The notes below the pieces were generated by a model. The model was not told the origin of the DNA. It did no database searches and worked only from the letters and a program-made list of their open reading frames with translations. Shown piece after piece: positions 53,937 through 64,000 of a DNA stretch of 64,000 nt (position 1 is its first letter; the number at the start of each line of letters is the position of its first letter). The position numbers and the translations under genes were made by a program. Source of the DNA: Temnothorax longispinosus. Taxonomy: Eukaryota; Arthropoda; Insecta; Hymenoptera; Formicidae. The DNA is taken from contig NW_027270036.1 of NCBI RefSeq assembly GCF_030848805.1, positions 319,965-383,964 of the forward strand. The letters run 5' to 3'.

Positions 53937-54425
53937 AAAAAGCAGCGCCAAGTTTTTTACAAGAAAAATTTATTTATTTTATTTTAATTAAATATTTTTA
54001 TTTTATAATGTTACCTCTTTAATTCTTTGTGATTAAAATAATTCTTTGTAATATTATAATTTTATCAAGGAGAATTAAAACTACTACCACTTGGGTTGAT
54101 AGAAAGACTCTCAGGAATACAAAGATACATACCACTTGGGCTGAGTTAGGTAACACAATTTTGTTTTATTTTTTAAAAGTAGTTGCACAATTATTTTTTA
54201 AAGTATATATATTCTCTTTGCAATTGGCGCAATTTAAAGATTTCACATCTTTTTTTGAAATACGTATCACTCACTTAGGTTGAATTAGGAAACGCAATTT
54301 TGTGAATTATTTTGTTAGGAAGAAATAAAGCTACTACCATTTAAGATTTTTAGATTTACAACATACATTGCGCGTGTACTTGGCGCCTTTTTTACCTTTT
54401 TTTGAAAAAGGTAATTTTGTACTGT
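53937..54425. repeat. Family-R repeat copy
   Basis: Starts AAAGCAGCGCCAAGTTTTTT and ends GAAAAAGGTAATTTTGTACTG, like the arms at 45085-45345. It ends 49 bp from the stop codon of the membrane-protein exon. Confidence 0.75.
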
Positions 54426-54473
54426 CGAATGTGACGCTCCTAGTCAAATTCAAATTCAATAGGATCAATTTCG

Positions 54474-54977
54474 TTACTGACAGGAATCATTTATCACGGA
54501 TTCCTCCAAAGTGGGCAATCGCAGCTCGTTGATATTAAATTGCATATTTTGTGCGGATGGACGCAACATTAACGTAAAGTCTTCCGTCTCTTCCGGCGCC
54601 TCGGAGTGTCCTGGTCTCAGCGTCACGAAACTCGCGAATTTCATTGTATCATCCGCGTTACTGTCTTCTACGTTATCTAAACTTTTTTCATGGTTGGACA
54701 CAGTCTCTATCGGCAGTAAATCGCCAAAATTACCAATATTATAATCCGTATCCTGCTCGGGCGGATTGCTCGAACATCTGTAAAGATAAAGAAAGCATTG
54801 ATTAAAGAAAAATATATTTTTATATATTTATAGTTTTAATATATATCTAATAATTCTATACTTACATGCATTTTTTAATGTTTTCTTTAAAAACATTAAT
54901 GCAAATTAATAAAATTAAAATAATTATAACACTTGATACGAGAAGATAAAATTTCAGGTTTTCTTCCATCTCGTGCT
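54474..54977 (-). CDS. C-terminal two exons of a single-pass membrane protein
   Basis: Exon 54977-54866 starts after ATTTTAG and ends AT/GTAAGT; exon 54777-54474 starts after TTTACAG and ends in a stop. Phase joins correctly. Exon 1 encodes a transmembrane segment (FYLLVSSVIIILILLICINVF) followed by basic residues; exon 2 gives a ~100-residue acidic tail with the related phrases FVTLRPG and FTLMLRP. An in-frame ATG lies at exon 1 codon 4, but the open acceptor suggests upstream exons encoding an ectodomain, not found in this window. The family is not recognised; a receptor tail is a guess. No breaks seen, so it may be a live gene. Confidence 0.6.
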
Positions 54978-55200
54978 CTAAAATAACAATAAAATATTGA
55001 CAGATTATAACATTTATTTAAATATACCACTATATATATTGAACACAGCGTTGAAATTAATTAATTAACTCATGGAGCGTGCGCGCAGCGTTCTATAATT
55101 CGTTACAGATTCGTCAAAGAATTAGGTGCTCGCGTGATTATGGTGCCAAAATAATTCTGAGACATTGTATTTTAAGAAAATAAAGTACTTTAAGAAAAGA

Positions 55201-55580
55201 GTTCTCGGTAGTTCTAGCAGAGTTCTATGATTTAGAATTATTTTGACAAACAGTTCCGACTGTTTACCATTTTTAAACAATTTTAGCAGTTATACGTCCA
55301 GCACGACATTTAGTGAAAATGGGTCGTGCTGATGATTTTCTGCGTTTCTGAAGGTAGTTCTCGGTAGTTCTAGCAGAGTTCTATGCTTTAGAATTATTTT
55401 TACAAACAGTTCCGACTGTTTACTATTTTTAAAAAATTTTAGCAGTTACGTCCAGCACGACGTTTAGTGAAAATGTGTCGTGCTGATGATTTTCTGCGGT
55501 TCTAAAGATAGTTCTCGGTATTTCTAGCAAAGTTCTATGTTTTAGAATTAGTTCTAAAAAGAGTTCCGGTGATTAGTTAT
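55201..55580. repeat. ~155-bp tandem array, left part
   Basis: Units start GTTCTCGGTAGTTCTAGCAG at 55201, 55357 and 55511. Each holds CAGCACGAC ... GTCGTGCTG, a 9-10 bp stem. The array resumes at 56455-56537 and 57229-57725 after insertions. Confidence 0.88.
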
Positions 55581-56330
55581 TTTTCTTCATACCTCGGTCG
55601 AAAGTACGTACTTTCGTCCCTAATAGCAGGGACGAAAGTTTAACATTTACTCCCTGTGAGAAGTACACGCGCGCTCTCTATAACTTTAAACCTTAACGCC
55701 CTTTAACCTTAAAAATAGTCATCAATATTGTTCTGTCAATATGTCATCTGATGAATCCGTAGACGAGGAAGAAGTTATACGAAATTTCGATGCAGAAGCG
55801 CGATTGATAATAAATACAGATACGTTGCCAAAGAAGTCTGTTGATCGATACAATCTTGTTTACGACACGTATAAAAAGTGGCAGATAGAACACAAAACTT
55901 CACTGTCAAACTGTGAAGAAAATAATTTGGTTGTGTATTTTAAGGACCTATCTAAAAAATTAAAGCCGTCAACTTTATGGAGTGATTGGTCAATTTTGAA
56001 AAGCACATTAAATTCAATGCACCGGCCGGAAGACGCGATCCCGACGACGGACGGCTTATCGATCGTCCTGGCGTGCGAATCCGCGCGACACACGTGCACA
56101 CACATACCAACGGTCACCCCGTTGGCACGCACGTGAATTTATTTTTACAAAATATGACAAGACTTGACTCTTGGAATGTATTTGATGCCTGCCCCCCCGA
56201 CCAGCAGCACTCGCTTCGCTCGTGCCGCAAATGTCGGGGGCAGGCATCAAAAACATGCTTATTAACATTTAAAGTTAAAAAAAGTAAAATTAATAACGTA
56301 CTTTCGACCGGCTATGAAGAAAAATCGTAT
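55581..56330. mobile_element. Element with ~30-bp inverted ends and a Crypton-like ORF
   Basis: CTTCATACCTCGGTCGAAAG on the left pairs with CGACCGGCTATGAAGAAAAA on the right (to ~56330), inside the tandem array. It also contains a hairpin with arms GATGCCTGCCCCC at 56186-56251. Confidence 0.6.
55741..56136 (+). pseudogene. N-terminal part of a Crypton-like tyrosine recombinase
   Basis: 131 residues. Residues ~35-95 (VDRYNLVYDTYKKWQIEHK ... LVVYFKDLSKKLKPSTLW) resemble the SAM-like N-terminal domain of tyrosine recombinases in insect Cryptons. The catalytic domain with R..H-x-x-R..Y is absent; after about residue 95 similarity stops. It could instead be a domesticated or truncated host gene. 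Confidence 0.5.
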
Positions 56331-56455
56331 ACACTACGCGGGCCAAAAGTTGAAATCTCGGTCCTGCTCGTCATGATGCCCTCGGCTTCGCCTCGGGGCA
56401 TCATGACGCGCAGGGCCGAAAATTCAACTTTCGGCCCTTGTAGTGTAATATACTA
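56325..56455. repeat. ~130-bp palindrome
   Basis: TACACTAC.CGGGCCAAAAGTTGAA at the left pairs with TTCAACTTTCGGCCC at the right; the centre is CATGATGCCC ... GGGCATCATG. It abuts the Crypton-like element. Confidence 0.8.
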
Positions 56456-56540
56456 TTTTTAAACAATTGTTGATATCCACGCCCAGCACGACGCTTAATG
56501 ACAAGTGTCGTGTTGAAGATTTTACGCGGTTTACCGATTA

Positions 56541-57225
56541 CACAGCCCCACAAAAAAAATGAAATTTCTGTCCGGCGGACCGGACTAGTCAATTCTTACG
56601 TATTTTGGGTCGCTGAATCCGAATCCGAGGTCAGAATTCAAAAGTTGGTTCGTTTTTTTTCTAATCTCAAAAAACATTCAGATGAAGCTGCGTCAAATTC
56701 AGTGTGTGTGTGAATGACGTAATCAGACCAGTCGCAGGTATTAGGTTGAAAACCCTAAAAAGGCGAAATTTCTGGGTTAGATACGTATTTATAACGCCGG
56801 AATAAATCCGTTGCCCACCGTCACCACGTGGAGGTACCCTAGTTGCAGAAGGATCAAGTCATGGATATACTTTGATTCTATTGTGATCTTGGACATCAAA
56901 TATATATATAAGATTTGTACTTTCTCAGAGTCATGTGGGAAAAACTGCATTTTTAGTGTGATTATGTTATGATCTGACGTCAGATTCGTATTCAACGACC
57001 CCGAAAGCTTTTGAATTCGAATCCACGGTCAGAATTTCGAAGCTAGCTCGCGCTTTTTCATTACGGCTCAAAATGTACTAAAAAAGTATGTTTTTTTGAG
57101 ATTAGAAAAAAAACAAACCAACTTTTGAATTCTGACCTCGGATTCGGATTCAGCGACCCAAAATACGTAAGAATTGACTAGTCCGATCCGCCGGACAGAA
57201 ATTTCATTTTTTTTGTGGGGCTGTG
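56541..57225. mobile_element. 685-bp TTA-flanked MITE with ~134-bp inverted repeats
   Basis: Ends CACAGCCCCACAAAAAAAAT; TTA at 56538-56540 and 57226-57228. The arms differ at only a few positions. It lies in the 155-bp array, whose other units show the uninterrupted site (CGGTTATTTTCGACAG). Likely Harbinger-type by the 3-bp duplication. Confidence 0.9.
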
Positions 57226-57228
57226 TTA

Positions 57229-57725
57229 TTTTTGACAGTTCTAAAAAAGTTCTGTGATTTAGAATTAGTTGTAAAAAGAGTTTTGGTGGTTAACTATTTT
57301 TTAAACAATTTTAACAGCTACGTCCAGCACGACACTTATTGTTAGTGAATATGTGTCGTGCTGATGATTTTCCACAGTTATAGCGGCTATTTTCGACAGT
57401 TCTACAAGAGTTCTATGCTTTAGAATTAGTTTTAAAAAGAGTACCGGTAATTAACTATTTTTAAAACAATTTTTAACAGTTACTTCCAGCACGACCCTTA
57501 GTGAAAATGTGTCTTGCTGAAGATTTTCGGCAGTTCTCGGTTGTTTTCGACAGTTCTATAAGAGTTCTATGCTTTAGGATCAATTTTACAAATAGTTCCG
57601 ACCATTTATAATTTTTTAAACAATTTTTAACAGTTACGTCCAGCACGACACTTAGTGAAAATGTGTCGTGCTGATGATTTTCCGAAGTTCTAACGGTTAT
57701 TTTCGACAGTTCTATAAGAGTTCTA
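57229..57725. repeat. ~155-bp tandem array, right part
   Basis: About three units with GTCCAGCACGACACTTA ... GTGTCGTGCTGATGATTTTC. After the foldback at 57726 a short inverted piece of the unit follows (58030-58065). Confidence 0.88.
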
Positions 57726-58031
57726 GCCCCCCTGCACGCCTCCATGCATGTGATTTATAATTTCGCTTTACAATTTAGCATGTACTTTAAGTTATAAAGC
57801 GAGGTCCACGCGGCCTACCGGCAGAGGTAGGTGCGGGAGAGGGGGCCGAAGCCCCCCTTGCACCCCCCCGCGTGTGTGTCGAAGACCTCCCGCACCCACC
57901 TCCGCCGGTAGGCAGCGTAGACCTCGCTTTATAACTTAAAGTAATGCTAAATTGTAAAGCGAAATTATAAAGCACATGCATGGAGAGGTGCAGGGGGATT
58001 TACATGCGTGAGCGCACGTGAGCGGGACGCT
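57726..58031. mobile_element. GC-rich foldback, second copy
   Basis: Same element as 36335-36705: GCATGTACTTTAAGTTATAA, CTACCGGCAGAGGTAGGTGC and the complementary right half. Array sequence is inverted on its right side relative to its left. Confidence 0.82.
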
Positions 58032-58079
58032 AGAACTCTTGTAGAACTGTCGAAAATAACCATTACACAGTAAAAAATC

Positions 58080-58366
58080 GTGCGTCCAAATGTTAAAATT
58101 TTCTTGTGTTACCAAGATTTGACTATTATTTTAATGTAAAATTAACACACAACAGCTATGTTATTATTTTCGTAACATTTTTATGTGTTATATTAATGTC
58201 AACGTGATAACTTAACACTTTATGTATGTCATTTAGAAATTGAATATTATTTTGAGTTATTTTAACATAATTATTTCAAAAAATCAACACGCCTTAAAGT
58301 TATTTTAACATAAACAAAAGTTAAAGTAAATCTTCAAATAATCGTGAACTTTGACATACAAAATAA
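58080..58366. other. AT-rich spacer before dup B
   Basis: TAACACA/TTAACAT phrases recur; no gene. Confidence 0.5.
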
Positions 58367-58371
58367 TCAAG

Positions 58372-58622
58372 AGACACGGTAGTGTCTCGCGCCAAGTACG
58401 CGCGAAGCGAGACGCACCGTGACTCTTTTACGCGAACGCATGAGTTGCGAGTATCCGAGATTTTGAGATCTCAATAACGAGTGAACGGATCAATTTCTAA
58501 GTAGGTTCGATCGATAGCTTGGGGTTTGATTTATAAATAAGAGTCTTTTTTTTCCGTTACGTGCCCTACGAGCGAAGATATTGCGATGCAAAGTCCAAAT
58601 CTGGAAAATTTTTTTTTAAGAA
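58372..58622 (-). repeat. Hairpin repeat family H, inverted copy (dup B)
   Basis: As at 49257-49505, with a few substitutions. Confidence 0.8.
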
Positions 58623-58904
58623 ACGTCCACGTCGGACAAAAATGGCGGCTGGTGTGTCACTTTCCCATTTTTGACACGAGATTGCACTCGTGCACTGTCG
58701 CAGTGCGTGACAGTTTTTTACAACCTAGAAAAGGATAAGTGTAAGTGTGTGATAGTCGTGACCGTTGCCGCGTCGTGACAGATAGTGAAATATATATAAG
58801 TATTGACCGTAGAGAGCTGATGCCGAGAGATCTATAAGAAGGAAGGTGTATCTACAAAATCGTACAAACACGTACGTATATGCTGCCTTGTAAAAGTTGT
58901 CAAA

Positions 58905-59095
58905 CTGTATGTTTACGCGAGCGTTACTTCTGTAGTAACTTACGATAATTCACTCGTTTACGCGGAGTAAATTATCGTAAGTTACTACAAAATCCCGTTT
59001 ACGCGAAGGAAAATTCTGTTTACGCGAAGAAATTATCGTAAGTTTACTATAGTAAACTTACGATAATTACGCTCGCGTAAACGTAGTAAGTGAAA
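58905..59095. other. TTTACGCG / TTATCGTAA motif cluster (dup B)
   Basis: Same motifs as 49765-49935 plus an extra GTTTACTATAGTAAAC palindrome at ~59041-59056 not present in copy A. Confidence 0.5.
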
Positions 59096-59458
59096 TATAT
59101 AAAGTATTAACCACAGAGAGCTGATGTCGAGGAGATCTTCAAAAGAAGGAAGGTATATCCAAAATTGCACACATACGTATATGCTGTCTTGTAAAAGTTG
59201 TCGAACTATATGTTTATGTGAGTGAGTACATCTGTAGTAACTTACAGTAATTCATATTAAGATACGTCGTCGTCTCTCAATCAGAGAAACGTAACCTTCA
59301 CTACTTTCAACGGTGGCTCTTGATTTCCGATCATAATAGTTACTATAAAATCTCCCGTTTACGCAGAGGAATTATCGTATCGTAAGTTACTACAGAAGTA
59401 ACGTAAGTTGCGTAAATAGGTTATAAAAATAACACGATGTTATATATGCGGTTTGCCG

Positions 59459-59529
<71 letters not shown>

Positions 59530-59835
59530 ATGATTTCTGCCTAGTGCTCTGAATGTCATCTAGTCATACATATCAAGAATTTTCGATGGGCTTCTTCAGA
59601 AGATAGGATACGAAGAAAATCATAATGCATGATGACGATATCACAAAGATGCTAAGGCTAGATGCCACGAAATGTGCATGTACCGTCGGTCACGCGGAAT
59701 GCAAGAGAAAATCCGCCGTTAAATTGAGCGAACATTCACGAATCCTGATACCCACAAGTAATTTCTTACAATCTTCTTATGATCCTGATTATCTCATAAT
59801 TTGTATTTTTGTACGTGTATTTTATGCTTTGATAG

Positions 59836-60914
59836 AAGGAACGTGAAAAAGAGCAGGAAAAGGAAAGAGCACTAGCGGCGAAGCAGACAGAAAAGAACAA
59901 ACAGAAGAGACAGATTCAAGCTTGTCTTTTAATCTGGACGAAGACAAAGATGAAGCTGAGATGTCTTCTGACGAAGACAATGCCGAAAAATCCCCGCAGT
60001 CAGAAAATGTGCAATCTGATGGCCCTGCGATTAAGAAGATTTAGAAAAATCCAGATGTAGATACATGTTTTTTGCCAGTAGGGAAAGGGACGAAAAGGAA
60101 AATAAACTTAGGAAAGAATTGAGACAAGAATGGGCTAGAAAGCAGAACGCGTTGAAGGAAGAAGAAATTGAGATCACATTCAGTTATTGGGATGGATCTG
60201 ACCATCGTCGGAGTGTTATAATGAAGAGGTGAAAGAAAGGTGTCTCAATGGTTTAGAGAACGTTTAAGTTATTAAAATACTCCAGTGCCACTTTTGGAGT
60301 AACATTGGCATGATATATAATGTTCTGCTGCATAAATTAAATTTTCACATACAGGTAATTCTATCTATTAGGTTCTTCAGAGATGTTTAGAAGTTCTGAG
60401 GCCCGAATTCAGCGAGCTTAAAACAGTAATGGCAGATCAGTTAATGTATGTCAAGAAGAATCTTATATTACCGCACCATTATACGTTTTACTGCAACTGT
60501 AACTGGTTTTATTGTAACTAAGGTAAATATACTAAATGATAAAACTTATGAAGCAATATCACAATGTTGGCATGTTATTTTAATGTATGTAATATTGCGA
60601 TTAGGCACGAGGAAAGAGCGGGCCTCTGTTCACATTTGACGTTCACGATGATATTCGTATTATGTACGATGCTTCTGTCGAAACCGAGGAATCACATGTC
60701 GGAAAAGTTTTACTTAGGTATTTATTATTAAAAGAATATTTTGCATAATTCTTTTTTATGTTATTTTTTTATTTTTCTCATTAGATCATGGTACGAGAGA
60801 AACAAACACATTTTTCCAGCGAGTAGATGGGAACCTTTTGATCCAACGAAAAGTTACGACAAGTATACAGTGTCGGATAAAAATAGGAAAAATAGGAAGA
60901 AAGCTAAAATCTGA
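59836..60914 (+). pseudogene. XAP5/FAM50-like pseudogene, copy B
   Basis: Exon pieces 59836-60228, 60372-60522, 60605-60717 and 60785-60914 correspond to copy A. It shares the TAG before KNPDVDT, the missing base after FLP and the extra bases before DFIVTK, so it was already a pseudogene before duplication. Private differences include one T missing in the CAAGC-TTTGTC stretch (~59920), which adds another frameshift, and a repeated AAAATAGG near the 3' end. Confidence 0.9.
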
Positions 60915-61057
60915 TCTTAGATTCAACGAATTGTCCAATTTTGTTTAAAGGATTCAGATTCAAGGACTGTAAATATTATAACCAGATAAATAACTTTGTT
61001 TCATCGTACAATTAATTCATTATAAAACAGCTGATTATATATATATATATATATATA

Positions 61058-61267
61058 TGTAGGTCCGGAAGTATGTTCCGGGACTTTTATTTTTGATATC
61101 GGTATATTCCGGGACATTTGGCAGTTTCCAGGACTGTCCTGGAAAAAATTCATGTCCTACGGCAATTTTCGGGACATTTTTTTGAATCTGATTACATATA
61201 TATGCGTTATATTCCAGGACTGTACATTTCAAAAAACGTAAACAGTCCCGGAACATACCTCTGGACC

Positions 61268-61271
<4 letters not shown>
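61058..61271. mobile_element. 214-bp mariner-like MITE, copy 2 (only in dup B)
   Basis: Same ends and length as 32059-32272, inserted in the TA run that is empty at 53497-53545 in copy A. Confidence 0.9.

Positions 61272-61328
<57 letters not shown>
61272..61328. repeat. (TA)n microsatellite
   Basis: TA run continuing after the MITE. Confidence 0.95.
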
Positions 61329-61331
<3 letters not shown>

Positions 61332-61622
61332 AGCTACATTGTATTTTTAAGGACTGTGATTTTAATTCATTCAGTTATGTGATAATATTTAATTCATTTA
61401 CTCGATTATGTAGCTCTACTAAATAGTTAAGTTTTCGCAAACATTTGGATGGAAAATAAAAATACATGAATAGTTTAATGACTTGAATATAATAATTACA
61501 ATATGAAAATACAAAACCATACTTTAATTCATTCCGATAACAGTCAAAAACAGTATTAAAATATTAATCCATGATCAGATCCTCTAACAGAAATCTATTT
61601 ACAAATATTAGATGTATCATCT

Positions 61623-62397
61623 CTTGTCATTTCTTGAAGATAACTGTACAAAAATAAATATATACAATTATATCGATTATAATCACGTATTATTCATAGA
61701 TTTGATACAAGTTGGATCCATGTATGTAATATTTTCGGGAAAATGGTCCATTATAATAAACTTTTTCTCAGTCGATCTGTTCAAGCAGTCAAGAAATCCG
61801 AACCAATAAATAACTAGTCCAGACCCGAATTTGTTCCAGTAGTTTCCAGTTTCGCATCGTTTTATATTCTTCATGTGTTTTTAATACATGAATTATTACT
61901 TATTTGAAAATCAATAAGGAATAATCACATTGTCAGGCAAATTTTTTATTTTAAAAATAATAATTGATTTAATATAAATAATTTAATTATTGCAGATAAA
62001 CATGATTTAAAAACATGTTAATATTATATATATGTATATATACGATATATATGTGTATTTATATCTACCTAACATAAAGAATTCACAAGAATAACATTAA
62101 ATATAATAAATACGTATTTAATCAATAAATACATATTTAATAAATTTCAAAGATAGAAGACAATAGTTCTATATTATAACTATTATTACATTTAATGTTA
62201 TAGCGATTCTCTATATAATACGAATATAAATACACATATATGTATATTTGTAAAAAATAAGAGGTTATATATATATATATATATATATAAATTTAATAAA
62301 AATTTAATTCGTTATTATCAATTTGTAAATAATTAAAAAATAAAAAATGGAAATTTTTTGCCGATACTTGCTTATCACTACAAAATGCATGATATCA
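61623..62397. other. AT-rich intergenic sequence
   Basis: TA-rich, with a short TA run at 62267-62288. No gene supported. Confidence 0.5.
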
Positions 62398-62700
62398 GTA
62401 CAAAATTACCTTTTTCAAAAAAAGGTAAAAAAAGGCGCCAAGTACACGCGCAATGTATGTTGTAAATCTAAAAATCTTAAATGGTAGTAGCTTTATTTCT
62501 TCCTAACAAAATAATTCACAAAATTGCGTTACCTAACTCAATCCAAATGATATGTATAGTAGCTTTATATTTTTCTCCCTAACAAAATAATTCACAAAAT
62601 TGCGTTACCTAATTCAACTTAAGTGATACGTATTTCAAAAAAAGATGTGAAATCTTTAAATTGCGCCAATTGCAAAGAGAATATATATAGATGAATATAT
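62398..62700. repeat. Family-R repeat copy, opposite orientation
   Basis: Begins CAGTACAAAATTACCTTTTT, the intact family end, then GGCGCCAAGTACACGCGCAA, and reaches CTTTAAATTGCGCCAATTGC, the uninterrupted site for the 826-bp insertion at 43867. ACAAAATAATTCACAAAATT is duplicated inside it. Confidence 0.78.
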
Positions 62701-64000
62701 ATAGATATCAAGATGATGATATCATCTCTTGATGATAAAACAACTATAAACGACGCGGTAGCTAATCTTACCTTTTTCTTAAGAGCAAAAGATTGATTGG
62801 CTACCGCATCGCTTCTTTCCGCCTAGCAAATGTTTTTTCTTTGCACAAATCCTTAGTTTTTTATCGATATTATAGACTGTCAATATCAACTGCAATCCTC
62901 TATATAGGGCCACTTGTAGTCAACATTTGTATTTATCCTGACGACTTCTGACATTTCATAAAAATTCCACAATTCGGACTTTGCGTTGTAATATCTTCAT
63001 TCATAGAGCAAAATAAATCCCAACTAACGATTACACCTATTATGAATTCGATACGAGAGAGAACGAAAAATCTAGGTATTATTACTAGGTATTATATTGA
63101 GATAATTGAAGGTACTTTCAAAAGTTTCAAGTTGCCGTCTTACATAAAGATACACGGTCTGTCTCGTCGTTACACGTAAATTTGGCGCAAAACACGGTCA
63201 TATCTCTTGTAAAAAGATAGCATTGGTCATCTATTTTATCTCACAGACTCTAACGAAATCATTTTCATTTTCTAATATTTTAAAATCTTTTTGAGTCTGA
63301 AACAAATTTTTCGAAAAGTATCATCGTCTTTGACAAACGATTTTAATCTTCAATGTAAAATATATCGTCATAATTATTCTCAAATCATGAACCTATAAAA
63401 ACAAAATTCATTCAAACTTCAAAAGAGAATAAGATTTTGTAACTGATTTTGTGTAGAATCTCGTAACTTGATTTTCCCTTTGAAAAGCCCCTTTCTATTT
63501 ATCGATCCCTTGACATTTTTGTTAAAATTTGACTTCGATTAATCAAAGAACATATTATAGAAAAGATATGAGAATGTTTAAGATGCTATGTATAAATCTT
63601 ATAGGTAATATAACTTGTGATATTAATACTCTTATCGCATTTTATATTTTTCAATCTGTAGTGAACATATTCTCTAACGTTATATATTTAAGTTTGTGTA
63701 CTTTAATATTATTTTTGTAAAAAAAAAAGTAATGTATTTCAATAGATATATAAATCATATGACGATAATTGTATGTCATAATATCAATATTATAATGCGT
63801 CTAAACGTAGCAAAAAAAATATTGCACTAACAATTGTCGCGTCTTATTTGTTGCAAATAAGCGTAAGGATTATTTTCGCGTGCCTTTAATACATGAAACC
63901 TAAATATCTGACACATTGATATGATATTTTTCGGTTTAACAACATCTCAATCCGTAGACATACTTACGAACGCATATTTGATAACATTATTCTTATAGCC
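62701..64000. other. AT-rich sequence with a hairpin-repeat relic
   Basis: An inverted pair GCGGTAGCTA/GGCTACCGC lies at 62757-62808. 62980-63215 is a very diverged relative of repeat family H. The 63-residue ORF at 63529 has no supporting feature. Confidence 0.45.

Larger units (their letters stand above)
58367..61622. repeat. Segmental duplication, copy B
   Basis: Shorter than copy A because it lacks the 895-bp and 766-bp insertions, but it has the 214-bp MITE that copy A lacks. A longer TA run lies at 59464-59519 (AT run of copy A at 51205-51223). Confidence 0.93.

Noticed and set aside
63529..63720. 63-residue hydrophobic ORF
   Set aside because: AT-rich chance ORF without neighbours or motifs.

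Overview
This 64 kb window looks like a stretch of an arthropod, almost certainly insect, nuclear genome; an ant or other hymenopteran is my guess from the repeat types, not proven. It is AT-rich, has GT-AG introns, long microsatellites and many transposable elements, and has no bacterial-style gene organisation. I find no intact host gene. The host material consists of an aminopeptidase N pseudogene (minus strand, 48.8-41.3 kb), two copies of an XAP5/FAM50-type pseudogene (plus strand, 51.5-53.4 and 59.8-60.9 kb), the last two exons of an unidentified single-pass membrane protein (54.98-54.47 kb, minus) and weak candidate exons at 38.3-39.3 kb.

Layout. 0-5 kb: a minus-strand Ty3/gypsy element with a SAP-domain Gag. 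5-10.2 kb: an inverted-repeat element, a TTAA-flanked foldback carrying a tRNA-derived SINE, and two abutting TTAA-flanked MITEs. 10.5-19.65 kb: a complete, minus-strand, env-carrying (errantivirus-like) gypsy element with ~99% identical LTRs, a TGTA target duplication, a tRNA-Leu-type primer binding site and several frame breaks. 19.8-30.4 kb: a second SAP-Gag gypsy element on the plus strand with a tRNA-Pro-type primer site. Its 5' LTR is split by a P-like element (8-bp duplication, THAP exon), which holds a PIF/Harbinger element, whose transposase intron holds a TTAA MITE. A 709-bp near-perfect foldback sits in its Gag zinc knuckle.

30.4-41 kb: microsatellites, tandem repeats and foldback elements, including a ~1.5 kb palindrome at 35.8-37.3 kb, with GC-rich stretches and minisatellites. 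41.3-48.8 kb: the aminopeptidase pseudogene, broken by a nested repeat, a palindromic minisatellite that reads as the same 30-residue repeat on both strands, and hairpin repeats.

49.25-53.84 and 58.37-61.62 kb are two copies of one segmental duplication carrying the XAP5 pseudogene. Three transposons are present in one copy and absent from the other, so each copy supplies the empty site for the other. Between them lie the membrane-protein exons and a ~155-bp tandem array cut by a Crypton-like sequence, a TTA-flanked MITE and a GC-rich foldback. 61.6-64 kb is AT-rich with repeat fragments.

Nothing here works together as a pathway. The biological content is a layered record of transposon insertion, duplication and pseudogene decay. 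The most useful items are the nested insertions, the reciprocal empty sites, the SAP-Gag retrotransposons, the env-bearing element and the two-strand coding palindrome.
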